This document shows positions 23,901 to 31,645 of a DNA stretch of 64,000 nucleotides, in pieces. The DNA lies in contig NW_003114958.1 in NCBI RefSeq assembly GCF_000003605.2, forward strand, positions 144,154-208,153. The letters are read 5' to 3'. Every line of letters begins with the position of its first letter. The first letter of the stretch is position 1. The notes under the pieces were generated by a model. It was given only the letters and a program-made list of their open reading frames with translations, searched no databases and was not told the DNA's origin. A program made the position numbers and the translations under genes. Source of the DNA: Saccoglossus kowalevskii. Its lineage: Eukaryota; Hemichordata; Enteropneusta; Harrimaniidae.

Positions 23901-26900
23901 TGTCAAAAAAAAATAGAATCTGCTCTCGAATTTGAATATACAATAGTATTTGCTGAAATATCGCGCTACATAAACACATTAAAATTTAAACATTTGTAAT
24001 GACATTGAAACGTCTGCATGCGTGAAATGGAAACATCTAGTGCTCGATTAGTTGTCATTGGTAGCCTGTAGCCTAGCAACATCAAATTAGTTAAACAAGC
24101 TTCATCATATAGAACTACGCACTCGCATCCCAGTGAATACCGACCAGTCGACTGTCACTCAAAGCTTCTTTCCGCACACCACGTAAATCACTAAAATCAC
24201 TAAATCAGAAAGCCGTCAATAGTCCACCTTGGCAAATTCATTCCAATTCAATTATTTCACTAATTAAATCCATTAACACCTCGCACTACGATTCCACGCA
24301 GTGCATCACCGCTGGCATGAGTGAAGTGTCATCCAATCGCTCTAGCCGGCGAGCTCAATGACTAACGTTACTTATGTTATATGCGAATACAGGAATATCA
24401 GGAAAGCTACAAGTCCAAGCTACCTAACTACTTGTCAATATTTGCCTTATACACCTGTCACCCTTCCACAGGAATCACTTAATAGCATCTACAAGTAAGT
24501 TGCTGCGCATCACACTGACAAGCGCCATCACTCGCCCACACAAGAAAAGAAAAACACGCTCATCTGTCCCATGTGACTTCAACATTCAACAGCACGTTTA
24601 ATAATCAGTGAACGTTAAATTATGATTTTTAATCGTACACAGGTGAATGCATTGCTTAATTGGTATTTGCGCCTTAAAGCGCGGTGGTCGTCGCGCAGCG
24701 CGTGTTCGAATTTTATGTAAATAAACAATGTATTTTACACGCGTTGTATACGTCGCTATGAGTCCCATATCGAACAGGGCGGAGCGCGACGACTGCCGCC
24801 CTTTAACATCTGCAGTTGAAGCTGCATGGGTCTAATACCTATACGTAATAACAGTGTGAACGTGCAATCGAATGTGAGACAATTTGAAATAAACGTGAAA
24901 ATGGGTATATGTGACATTTTCCCTTGCTCGACAGCGTCCTAATCACAATGTAGTAAATAATAAATAGGATAAATCGAAAAATAGTATATTATTCTGGATA
25001 AAATGTTGAATGTCATTTTATTTTATGAGGATAATGTAATAACTGTACTTACCCAAGGGTGTTACTGAGGGAAATTTCCATTAAATCTCATGGAAAATAT
25101 AATCAAACTGGAAATATCTAAATGTAACATAAAAGTCATTTATTTTGAATATTTAGAATTGTTATGAATGGAAACAATAATTATGAAGTCAATTAGTTTT
25201 TGAATCTGTTTCGAATCCTAATGACACAAACGATATAATGTAATAACATTCGTTGCTATGGCTACAACCGAGCTACTGGGCGTTTAAATTACGCCATCCG
25301 GATTTATTTAGTGTCCTCATTGTTTTCAATGTTATGTGTTATTATATTCGTATAAAGATTGGCTTTGCATTGTGGGTAAAACTATTATTTTGCGAGTTTC
25401 GAAATAGTCAAGTCCACACACATTTGTTTTCAATTATTTGTTTGTCACATGATTACGTATTGTTGTCTGTTTGCATACATATAAATGTCATTCAGTCACT
25501 CATTATTATCACATGGAAACAATTTTTAGATTGTCACGAAGGAAGAAAGTTATCGATAATCCTAAGGTTACAGGTCAGTTGACGATAGGAGACCGGACAT
25601 TCACAGTTGCTGAGTTCACCGCGGCGGCGGCTGCCAGAGCAACCACCAGGTAGATATACATATCTTGCTGATATCTCGTTTCACTCACCTTCGGCAAGTA
25701 CTACCAATAAATGTTAGCGACAGTGTCTTACCCAGTTACTTGTATTTACAAATATGTGTCGATTTTCGTGAGGTCTTTATGGACGAACCAATAAATTCAA
25801 AAATGGCCGCGCTGTCAAGTACTAGTACTAGAAATTTTTAAAACGGGAATTGAGTCCCAAGCGACGATAACAACACATGCTCAACACGCAAAGGCTCATG
25901 GGTGGACGCTTGTTTGTAAACAATGACACGCTCTGGCCATCTGACACATGCGCAGGCGACGACTCCCCCGCTTTAAATACACGTGATGTCACAAACACGA
26001 GCGACATTCAAACCATTTGGCAATAAATAATTGTTTCTGACCAAGATTCAACCGTGCGACTTATTCCAACAAAAAAGAAGCTTTCAGAGCAAAATATTAT
26101 TGAATTTTTAACGGAACATGTTTAGGATAACGAAAACCAGAAGTTGCAGTCAATTGTGTACCATACCCTAGGTTCTCGCACGGCCCATTGTAATCTATAC
26201 TTTTTCTATTTTTGTTTATAGGCGAAAAATAGCGTCGTCTAAATAGTATGACATTGAACTTGCATTTGATACTCATCGCTGCTGTTAAATTCTTGTTGGT
26301 GACCACCATCTCTGTCAGTCTTGCGTGGATGACAATCGTCGGAGTTAACTTGAAATCGCGCTGATGACCATCGTCGCTTTTGAACTCGTGTCGATGACCG
26401 TCGTCGCTGTTAATTTGAACCTCAGACAACCAACCAAACATCGACTATCGACTATCGTGGCTGTTTACTTGAACTCACGTTGACAACCATCGTCGCTTCT
26501 AACTTGAACTCACGTTGACAACCATCGTCGCTGTTAACTTGAACTCATGTTGATGACTATCGTCGCTGTTAACTTGAACTACTGTTGACGACCAATGTCG
26601 CTGTTAACTTTGAACTCACGTTGACGACCATCGTCGCTGTTAACTTGAACTCACGTTGACGACTATCGTAACTGTTAACTTGAGCTCACGTTGACGACTA
26701 TCGTCGCTGTTAACTTGAACTCACGTTGACGACCATCGTCGCTGTTAACTTGAACTCACGTTGATGACTATCGTCGCTGATAACTTGAACTCACGTTGAC
26801 GACTATCGTCGCTGTTAACTTGAACTCACGTTGACAACCATCGTCGCTGTTAACTTGAACTCATGTTGATGACTATCGTCGCTGTTAACTTGAACTACTG

Positions 26901-28408
26901 TTGACGACCAATGTCGCTGTTAACTTTGAACTCACGTTGACGACCATCGTCGCTGTTAACTTGAACTCACGTTGACGACTATCGTAACTGTTAACTTGAG
27001 CTCACGTTGACGACTATCGTCGCTGTTAACTTGAACTCACGTTGACGACTATCGTCGCTGTTAACTTGAACTCACGTTGACGACTATCGTTGCTGTTAAC
27101 TTGAACTCACGTTGACGACTATCGTCACTGTTAACTTGAACTCACGTTGACGACTATCGTCACTGTTAACTTGAACTCACGTTGATGACTATCGTCGATG
27201 TTAACTTGAACTCACGTTAACGACTATCGTCGCTGTTAACTTGAACTCACCTTGACGACCATCGTCGCTGTTAACTTTAACTCACGTTGACAACCATCGT
27301 CGCTGTTAACTTGAACTCACTTTGACGACCATCGTCGCTGTTAACTTGAACTCACGTTGACAACCATCGTCACTGTTAATTTGAACTCACGTTGACAACC
27401 ATCGTCGCTGTTAACTTGAACTCATGTTGATGACTATCGTCGCTGTTAACTTGAACTCACTTTGACGACTATCGTCGCTGTTAACTTGAACTCTCACGTT
27501 GACGACTATCGTCGCTGTTAACTTGAACTCACTTTGACGACTATCGTCGCTGTTAACTTGAACTCACGTTGACGACTATCGTCGCTGTTAACTTGAACTC
27601 GTGTTGGTGACTATAATGTAAAATAGCAGAAGAAATATACGCTTTAATGATGAAACGTTCTAGGCACCGTGCTCTGTGACGCAAGGATTTCCGAAAGATT
27701 GTTGAAATGCGCCCTCATCGGCTATCATGGGAAATTATAGTATTGAACTGCAAAACTCTTCCGAGTGGAAGTAGACTACTAACGTCCGTACGTGTAGTAG
27801 GTATAAGCAAACAATTCTCCGTCCTCGTGAATAAGCAAGAGATAACCCTAACCAAAATAAATCGATAGAGGGCAGTATTACATTTACAAATACTGTAAAA
27901 CTATTTTCACTGGTATTTAATTTCACTATTTTGATATTTTTAGCATTTCAACGGGTTTTAAGTTCATGAATTTCCCGATGTAATGAAGAGTTCTATTTTA
28001 CATTTTTACCTTTCAGTGAAAATAGCGAAATTAAACCCCAGGGAATGATTAATGTCTTTGCAGTTCATTAATTCATGACGTCATATGTCTAATACTAATC
28101 ATGTGTCAATAAACGGATGAATCAGGCGTGTCGTAAAATAAAATTGGACTCACATACGCTAATCCGTTTTAGTGTGTACATTCAGTTTCTCTGTCATAAA
28201 AATTCATATTTTTTACTGGGAAAGTACTTTTACCATGCAATGTGTACATAAGAGCTTTTTATAATTATTGGCTTGTATTTGGTGTGTGTGAATGTGGTTG
28301 TTGCGCCAGCGTGGCAGATGGACAGACAATCAGACAGTTACTAGTGACGAGAAGTTATTGGGTGGTTCCCACCTCAAGTGTCATTGCGCACCAAGCCGCA
28401 GGAGGCCG
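1952..28408 (+). CDS. Gene A: unrecognised multi-exon protein (about 680 residues, 3' end unresolved)
   Basis: Assembled by hand from splice sites and codon phase: exons 1952-2028, 3885-3964, 6466-6507, 13592-14880, 20714-20761, 23067-23204, 23538-23686, 25530-25649 and 28310-28408. Every junction keeps the frame (phases 2,1,1,0,0,0,2,2). The start ATG is preceded by an in-frame TGA with no other ATG between. The protein begins MYRQKLQQGNRTSDR, has a short acidic stretch (DIGDDSDEIGG) near residue 45, then a large exon encoding a Ser/Thr/Pro-rich, basic, low-complexity region with SAPERPSVSEIVSEI near its start. The C-terminal exons look more ordered (NYLYDVQRAHEYEAENEV; IGDRTFTVAEFTAAAAARA). 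There is no signal peptide or membrane segment. The composition suggests a cytoskeletal, ciliary or scaffold protein, but that is only inference. I recognise no family. The last exon is unresolved (candidates at 28757-28844 and 29300-29373). Confidence 0.68.
2029..3884 (+). other. Gene A intron 1
   Basis: No exon or clear repeat is seen. Several open frames of 60-114 codons occur on both strands but have no splice context or recognisable sequence. Confidence 0.4.
3885..3964 (+). CDS. Gene A exon 2
   Basis: It has a strong acceptor (tgttggctccacag) and a consensus donor (TTAG|gtaagt). It encodes NKSKDTEWELLSAWDIGDDS and six more residues, phase 2 in and 1 out. The acidic stretch stands out from the basic remainder of the protein. 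Confidence 0.75.
4165..4300 (-). mobile_element. Degenerate MITE relic, inverted
   Basis: Reads as a decayed reverse complement of the neighbouring intact copy. ctgttcga, tagcgatgtat, atacattgttta, attcgaacacg and gcgcgacgaccatcgc occur in the right order and spacing. The ends are too worn to place the TTAA. It is clearly older than the copy 160 bases away. Confidence 0.6.
4457..4589 (+). mobile_element. TTAA-flanked MITE, copy 2 (reference copy)
   Basis: A 133-base element bounded by TTAA on both sides, with inverted termini of about 23 bases (AGCGCGGTGGTCATCGCGC at the left, GCGCGACGACTACCGCCCT at the right). It has no coding capacity. A TTAA target duplication is the hallmark of piggyBac-type transposition, but the termini do not start with the usual CCY, so the superfamily is inferred. 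Copies at 12792 and 24674 are nearly identical, which indicates recent activity. Confidence 0.85.
6466..6507 (+). CDS. Gene A exon 3
   Basis: A 42-base exon after ttcttttgatag with donor CCAG|gtacgg, encoding GIVSWNKRSAKPKP, phase 1 in and out. Joining directly to exon 4 (G|AA ACC) keeps the frame, so no exon is needed in the 7-kb intron that follows. Confidence 0.65.
8962..8992. repeat. Perfect 13-bp hairpin
   Basis: The arm catggaactataa (8962-8974), the loop acccc and the arm ttatagttccatg (8980-8992) pair perfectly. The hairpin is also bracketed by the direct repeat ggtagtaac (8954-8962 and 8992-9000). Confidence 0.8.
9254..9515. repeat. Pentanucleotide microsatellite (TTTTA)n then (TTTAG)n
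   Basis: About 13 units of TTTTA switch at about 9317 to about 40 units of TTTAG, with one interruption at 9370-9390. The unit change inside one array suggests a point change that later expanded. Confidence 0.95.
10897..10914. repeat. C-rich tract
   Basis: A run of 12 C followed by tcccc in intron 3. Similar C runs lie at 14996-15008 and 30008-30021. They are simple sequence with no other function seen. Confidence 0.8.
11405..11615 (+). repeat. Dispersed repeat (ttccatgcttaataat type)
   Basis: Shares ttccatgcttaataat, agtaagggtatt, gatttttgcg-agacgtt and the -tttcat-a---gcaagatct stretch, in the same order, with 53905-54110. A shorter relative lies at 52420-52520. It is non-coding and of unknown family. 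Confidence 0.6.
11787..11894. repeat. Compound TA/GT microsatellite
   Basis: (TA)n at 11787-11840, an 18-base non-repeat insert (11841-11858), a second short TA run, then (GT)n to 11894. The insert is the exact reverse complement of 12124-12141. Confidence 0.9.
11895..12700 (+). repeat. Diverged tandem units of about 140-165 bases
   Basis: Successive segments share, in order, ggccatacat, catgagaaacagtgccccaaattgtggt, and accaaaccactgatcaaaat (compare 11915-12055 with 12065-12200). Weaker echoes continue to about 12700 with repeated atggcggc words. Non-coding, and possibly part of a larger element like the one at 60102-61034. Confidence 0.55.
12792..12965 (+). mobile_element. TTAA-flanked MITE, copy 3, with assembly gap
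   Basis: Nearly identical to the 4457 copy up to ggcgcg, then interrupted by exactly 50 N (12908-12957), resuming at ccctttaa. Alignment with the other copies predicts only about 10 missing bases, so the N run is a placeholder. Confidence 0.85.
13592..14880 (+). CDS. Gene A exon 4 (large disordered exon)
   Basis: It has an acceptor (ttatttcatttacag) and a donor (GAAAAG|gtgagt). It encodes 429 residues, rich in Ser, Thr, Asn and Lys, with several Ser-Pro and Thr-Pro sites and a proline-rich PPTPIPAP segment. The first 50 residues (LCTTGTKCTYIEDVKEFVES onward) look more ordered, and the end (DPESELGMVMLREGVDLSRF) is acidic to amphipathic. The middle is probably intrinsically disordered. Codon use and the absence of stops over 1.3 kb make this the clearest coding block of gene A. 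Confidence 0.88.
15150..15352 (+). mobile_element. 203-bp element with perfect 20-bp inverted termini
   Basis: agttgcattccaactttgta at the left and its exact reverse complement at the right enclose non-coding DNA. The interior shares gatctacagaaa and aatgtttcaggatttgttgcca with 43045-43375, an older relative with worn termini. Superfamily unknown. Confidence 0.7.
15588..17284 (-). CDS. Nested antisense gene, about 96 residues, unrecognised
   Basis: Two exons on the minus strand inside a gene A intron. Exon 1 is 17284-17140, starting MRPYHQLSLRQDTVVFHNIW and ending in phase 1 at GCAG|gtaaaa. The terminal exon is 15733-15588, phase 1 in, SAKENAVTTVVYDCNMSHET and onward to HHDVQSD-stop. The joined protein is about 96 residues with no signal peptide or membrane segment; a Glu/Lys-rich segment (EETFIKLEEKTEKN) may be helical. 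AATAAA signals lie about 130 bases after the stop on the minus strand. The terminal acceptor (gacccatag) has a poor pyrimidine tract, so the exact exon edge, or an extra exon between, is uncertain. I recognise no family. Confidence 0.45.
19549..19755. mobile_element. Foldback MITE, GGGTTTAAATTT type
   Basis: Inverted ends: ctgtaaag----taattattcactgggtttaaatt at the left, and aatttaaacccagtgaaaattatt-attttacagta at the right. Same family as 27891-28064 and 62627-62775, all ending in forms of TACTGTAAA. Confidence 0.65.
20714..20761 (+). CDS. Gene A exon 5 (short, possibly cassette)
   Basis: A 48-base exon between a pyrimidine-rich tract ending gcaag and a consensus donor ACTAAG|gtgagg. It encodes GRVKSGPPACPSRDTK. 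It is phase 0 at both ends, like both neighbours, so including or skipping it keeps the frame. That makes it a natural cassette exon. Confidence 0.55.
20762..23066 (+). other. Gene A intron 5
   Basis: Contains a splice-flanked stretch at 21088-21140 whose length breaks phase (see rejected list) and a 20-base tandem duplication at about 22303-22344 (atagttggatactattaa twice). Nothing else is supported. Confidence 0.4.
23067..23204 (+). CDS. Gene A exon 6
   Basis: It has a strong acceptor (tttttccttcgacag) and a donor (CCCAG|gtaatt). The 46 codons are phase 0 in and out: HRGPPGFRASTARNPLTRAR onward, a basic Arg/Thr-rich segment ending ISYPTQ. An overlapping open frame (APRASWFSCLYG) exists but cannot be joined to the neighbouring exons. 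Confidence 0.75.
23275..23467. mobile_element. Foldback MITE, TACTGTAAAATATTT type
   Basis: tactgtaaaatattttagctgg at the left is mirrored by aagtattttacagta at the right. The interior has repeated ggaatttattttcgctgaa words. It fills most of the intron between exons 6 and 7. Relatives lie at 49647-49843 and 53130-53293. Confidence 0.7.
23538..23686 (+). CDS. Gene A exon 7
   Basis: It has an acceptor (ttaccctcag) and a consensus donor (CTGAA|gtaagt). The 49 codons, phase 0 in and 2 out, encode DAQNQAHWQSSLNYLYDVQR onward to YHRKAGL. Rich in Glu, His and Tyr, probably helical. Confidence 0.8.
23687..25529 (+). other. Gene A intron 7
   Basis: It holds the MITE copy at 24674-24806. The rest is unremarkable AT-rich DNA. 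Confidence 0.4.
24674..24806 (+). mobile_element. TTAA-flanked MITE, copy 4
   Basis: A 133-base copy with TTAA at both ends, nearly identical to the 4457 and 12792 copies apart from a few changes near the right end (gggcggagcgcg for ggacgcggcgcg). Confidence 0.88.
25530..25649 (+). CDS. Gene A exon 8
   Basis: It has an acceptor (acaatttttag) and a donor (ACCAG|gtagat). The codons, phase 2 in and out, encode LSRRKKVIDNPKVTGQLTIG onward to an Ala-rich end (TAAAAARATT). A basic patch RRKK opens the exon. Confidence 0.75.
26310..27620. repeat. 35-bp minisatellite with higher-order 316-bp period
   Basis: About 36 tandem units of roughly 35 bases, consensus ttgacgactatcgtcgctgt then taacttgaactcacg. 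Variant units recur in the same order: the marker ttgaactactgttgacgacc starts at 26574 and again at 26890, a 316-base (nine-unit) block. The unit length is not a multiple of three and the array is not coding. Confidence 0.95.
27891..28064. mobile_element. Foldback MITE
   Basis: It begins tactgtaaaactattttcact and ends gcgaaattaaaccccaggga then ctttgcagt, matching the termini of the 19549 and 62627 copies. Confidence 0.55.
28310..28408 (+). CDS. Gene A exon 9
   Basis: Acceptor ttgcgccag, phase 2 in, encoding VADGQTIRQLLVTRSYWVVP then TSSVIAHQAAGG, with donor GCCG|gtaaac (phase 2 out). The hydrophobic RQLLVTRSYWVV segment suggests folded structure. A rival frame is open here but does not join exon 8. 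Confidence 0.65.
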
Positions 28409-28756
28409 GTAAACAAGAAATGGATCCGGCATTCTGATTGGTCCATGATTTTCTCGTTGCTTGTTCTATTTCCCTTGGTTAGCTGGCGTCAGCTCTCACG
28501 CTCGTGGCCGTTTTCTTTTTACTCTCGAAAGTTGGGCGAATAAAAAACTGTTTCTTTTGTTATCAATTTGGCGTTATGAACTTGAAGACTTGTGCACGAG
28601 AAACTAATAGTAACATGTTTTCAAATTACGTCCCTTTGTCACGTGCCTTTGGGCCGGAATCCCGGCCCAGTGGAACAATATCGCGATTACTAGTCATCTG
28701 CAATCCTGCGTAGTAAGGGTCACGGCTCCATCACTGATGTCTTGGACTGATGGTAG

Positions 28757-28844
28757 AGAACAGTTACCTGCGTCCTACCATTCGCAAGGAACGCCGAGAA
28801 CCAGCGAAAAGATATTTGTGATGGCGCCATCGCCGGACGGATAG
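28757..28844 (+). CDS. Candidate last exon of gene A (phase-compatible)
   Basis: After tgatggtag, phase 2 in, it encodes EQLPASYHSQGTPRTSEKIF then VMAPSPDG and a TAG stop. It joins exon 9 in frame, but the pyrimidine tract before the acceptor is weak. A third option at 28483-28543 (acceptor cccttggttag, ending SRKLGE-stop) has a better acceptor but leaves an intron of only 74 bases. Confidence 0.35.
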
Positions 28845-29299
28845 GGAAGTGGGGGCGCTCGACATGTTCTATCAAGCAACTTAACAGCAGGGTAAACAAG
28901 GTCAAGTTCTCTTTTTAAGTTAACTTAAAGATTAATCTACAAATGTCTGTAAGGACTCACAGACACAGTGGTCAAGATTATTGGAATCGCGTATCAAATC
29001 GATTCGAATTATAATGTGTTTACGTCAGTTCTTTACGTTGAAAAATACAATTTATAGAATCTGCCGGCGTCGATGGCGGCAGTGAAAGTTCGATAATTTA
29101 ATATAACGGACATTAACTTCAAATTAAATCCTCGAATGTCTTATGTAGAAGAACAATAAAACAAATTGGGTATATGAATACAGGAATCGACTATATTCAG
29201 TTAGTTGTTATGTGATGGGTCTAAGTCGATCATTTTACGGAATATTCATTTAGGTAAGGTAAACACAGCGTAAAAAAAAAACGGCCTTTGGTATTCCAG

Positions 29300-29373
29300 G
29301 TTTTGCAAATAAAGACGGAACTGAATACAATTTGGACCAAGATGATCGGTTCCCAGATAACGTGCAGGGGTGA
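29300..29373 (+). CDS. Alternative candidate last exon (phase mismatch)
   Basis: After tttggtattccag it encodes FANKDGTEYNLDQDDRFPDN then VQG and a TGA stop, in phase 1. The residues look like a real acidic C-terminus, but exon 9 ends in phase 2. It would need one more exon between, or a different donor in exon 9 (for example TCAA|gtgtca, which is weak). Confidence 0.3.
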
Positions 29374-30545
29374 TTGGTGGCATCAATTTGGGAAACCGGG
29401 AACACTGAGCACAGCTAGCAGGGATTCATGTGTTCAATTTCATTGCAGTATGGGAATTATGGGCTCACACGGCCAACTGTGTCTAGTGTTTAAAAAATGC
29501 TCCATGGTATTAGTAAGTGTTATTGCTTTCGACGTAAACATGCCAGTATTTTCCCACGCATTAGAATGGCGTTTAGCCTTGATGGCAGTGCAGTCATGGA
29601 CAAATCCAATAGAAAATGACAACAGAGGTTTTCAACAGATAAACTGATCTTTGAATCGGATGACCCTGAAATTTATATAGACCCTGCACACTGACGGACG
29701 TCATGGCAGAGGCTGGCTGAAGACGAAGTTACTAGTACATGTATATTACAATGCGTGACCTAGTTCTTTGTTCTTCAACTTGATCTCAAGAACCTGTTGA
29801 AACGCTGTTGTTGGTTAAAGAATAGAACAATACAATACTCGTCGCATGCTGTGAATGCTCTCTTTCATCAGAAAGGGAGACTAAAGGAATCCATTCTTCA
29901 GTCTCCCAGGGTTGGAACTCGCTGCATTGGCATACCATTCACACGCATCTCGCCTTTACAATATAATGCGTTCTTTATGGGAGCTAAAACCTTACTGAAA
30001 TCAGTTAACCCCCCCCCCCCCTGGGTGAAGAAACGTGATTTCGTCCAGGTTGTAGTGAATACTTGAAGCGGGCGCTGTTGACAAGGACAAGGCTGCCTCA
30101 TGATTGTACACTTACAGCATCGAGCTAGCTCCATGATTGCAACATGGAGGTAGAAAAGAGATTTTACCTCCATGATTGCAATAACATTACATTGTATTTC
30201 GTATCGGCACATTGGCTGCACGATGGTTTTGGGGTCCTCGCGTGTCTCAATATTCGTACTCCGACTGCCTCTGTCTGTTTTCTCGTTACCGAAAAATAGA
30301 TTGTTTTCGGTAGCGAAACGGAGAAAATATACAGAGACAGATGGGGTCGGTGAAGACTTCACAATGCAGTGATATCAATTGGGGATAAGATGTATCTATA
30401 GTACCAGTAATCTGTTTTTAAATCCGAGTTTCAGGAAATGTTTATGGTTGTCTGGAACGGGGGTATATCATGAGGGAATAAACACGCAAGACAATTGTAT
30501 TTATAGTTTCGACATTTTCTTGTAATACCCTTCATAATAAAAAGT
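29374..30545 (+). other. Probable 3' UTR and polyadenylation region of gene A
   Basis: AATAAA occurs at 30477-30482 and 30536-30541 on the plus strand. Between lie an imperfect long hairpin (30262-30345), a C run (30008-30021) and a 154-codon minus-strand open frame starting at a GTG, judged to be chance. Assignment as UTR is inference. Confidence 0.35.
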
Positions 30546-30887
30546 TTCAATACATATATACTGTACATAAATATACTTAAAAAGATCATTTATACAAGAA
30601 CTTGAAGTTCATAATAAGAATAGAATGTCACATGCAGCATGGAGGTAAACGGTCGACAACTTGAAAGTGCGACTGAAATATCAGCTGAAATGATCCGATA
30701 TGGCCGAGGTGTGGCCATCAGCAGGGGATACGGGGAAGTGTTTTTTCTTCAGACGTTGGGTACGAGTACTATATAGACCTCGGAAGGCAATGTAGAAGGC
30801 AATATAAAATGAAACTTGTTGATGATGACCGGATCAAAGATCATTTACATATTGTAAACCCAGCCTCGTTCCCATTGAATTTAATTG

Positions 30888-30893
30888 TTTTAT
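30888..30893 (-). terminator. Polyadenylation signal of the KLF gene
   Basis: tttatt on the plus strand reads AATAAA on the minus strand, about 500 bases after the KLF stop codon. It faces the gene A signals at 30.48-30.54 kb, so the two genes converge with about 350 bases between their 3' ends. Confidence 0.45.
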
Positions 30894-31393
30894 TGCACTA
30901 TACTAACTGTGCGATATAAAATATCTGAAATCTCAGGCAGCACCTATATGAAAATCCCTGTTTGAATAATCTAGTCGGCTTATATCAAGTTTTACTCTAG
31001 AATGCTTCAAAACTATTAATTATGAAAAATTGCCAATATACATATATATTTATACTTTCGAAAAATTTTGAATTAAGTGAGATAGTTCATCTGTAAGTTC
31101 ATAAAAAAAAAGTTCATAGGCAGCAGTACTGTGTGAACGTGTCGAGCAATTCATCGACGATATTACGCAAGAACTGTCCCGCGCTCTCCAGTCGGAGACC
31201 GCGGCTGCGCAGTCAACCCCAACCAGCCAGCGGTGGGGCCCCGGCGAGAATGCCATATTAAGGCCAGCCTTTCATGATGACACTATTGCCGGACTTTGTA
31301 CGATTTCTCGATACGTGTTGTCGATGATTGTTCAGCCATCTTATGGCAGTGTTGTTTTTTTTTATAGTTTGTACATAGTTCAACGACACGTTT

Positions 31394-31645
31394 TTACATG
31401 TGCCTCTTCATATGAAGCGAGAGATGGTCTGATCTCGAGAAAGCGCGTTCACACAGATGGCACTGGAAGGGACGATCCCCGGTGTGTTTACGGTAGTGCC
31501 TCGTGAGCTCGTCCGATCGTGCAAACTTCCAGCCGCAGCCTTTCCAGTTGCAGTGGTACGGTTTTTCACCAGTATGAGTCCGAAGGTGGGCTTTAAGGTG
31601 CGAGCTCTTGGTGTATGTTTTAATGCACCCTGGATGAGTACATGT
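31394..31645 (-). other. Region encoding three C2H2 zinc fingers
   Basis: Finger 1 opens [20 protein letters not shown], finger 2 [20 protein letters not shown], finger 3 [20 protein letters not shown]. The contact helices ([21 protein letters not shown]) are the standard KLF set. All zinc ligands are intact. Confidence 0.95.

Larger units (their letters stand above)
25650..28309 (+). other. Gene A intron 8
   Basis: A 2.7-kb intron, half filled by the 35-bp minisatellite (26310-27620). It also contains a remnant of the long TTAA MITE subfamily (about 25935-25975, ending gcgacgactcccccgctttaa) and a foldback repeat (27891-28064). Confidence 0.45.

Noticed and set aside
26310-27620. CRISPR-like array or repeat protein
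   Set aside because: Units are directly abutting with no spacers and are 35 bases long, so the frame shifts from unit to unit. It is a minisatellite.
29898-30362. 154-codon open frame on the minus strand
   Set aside because: It starts at a GTG, spans a C run and a hairpin and has no splice or family support. A frame of this length is expected by chance about once in a window this size.
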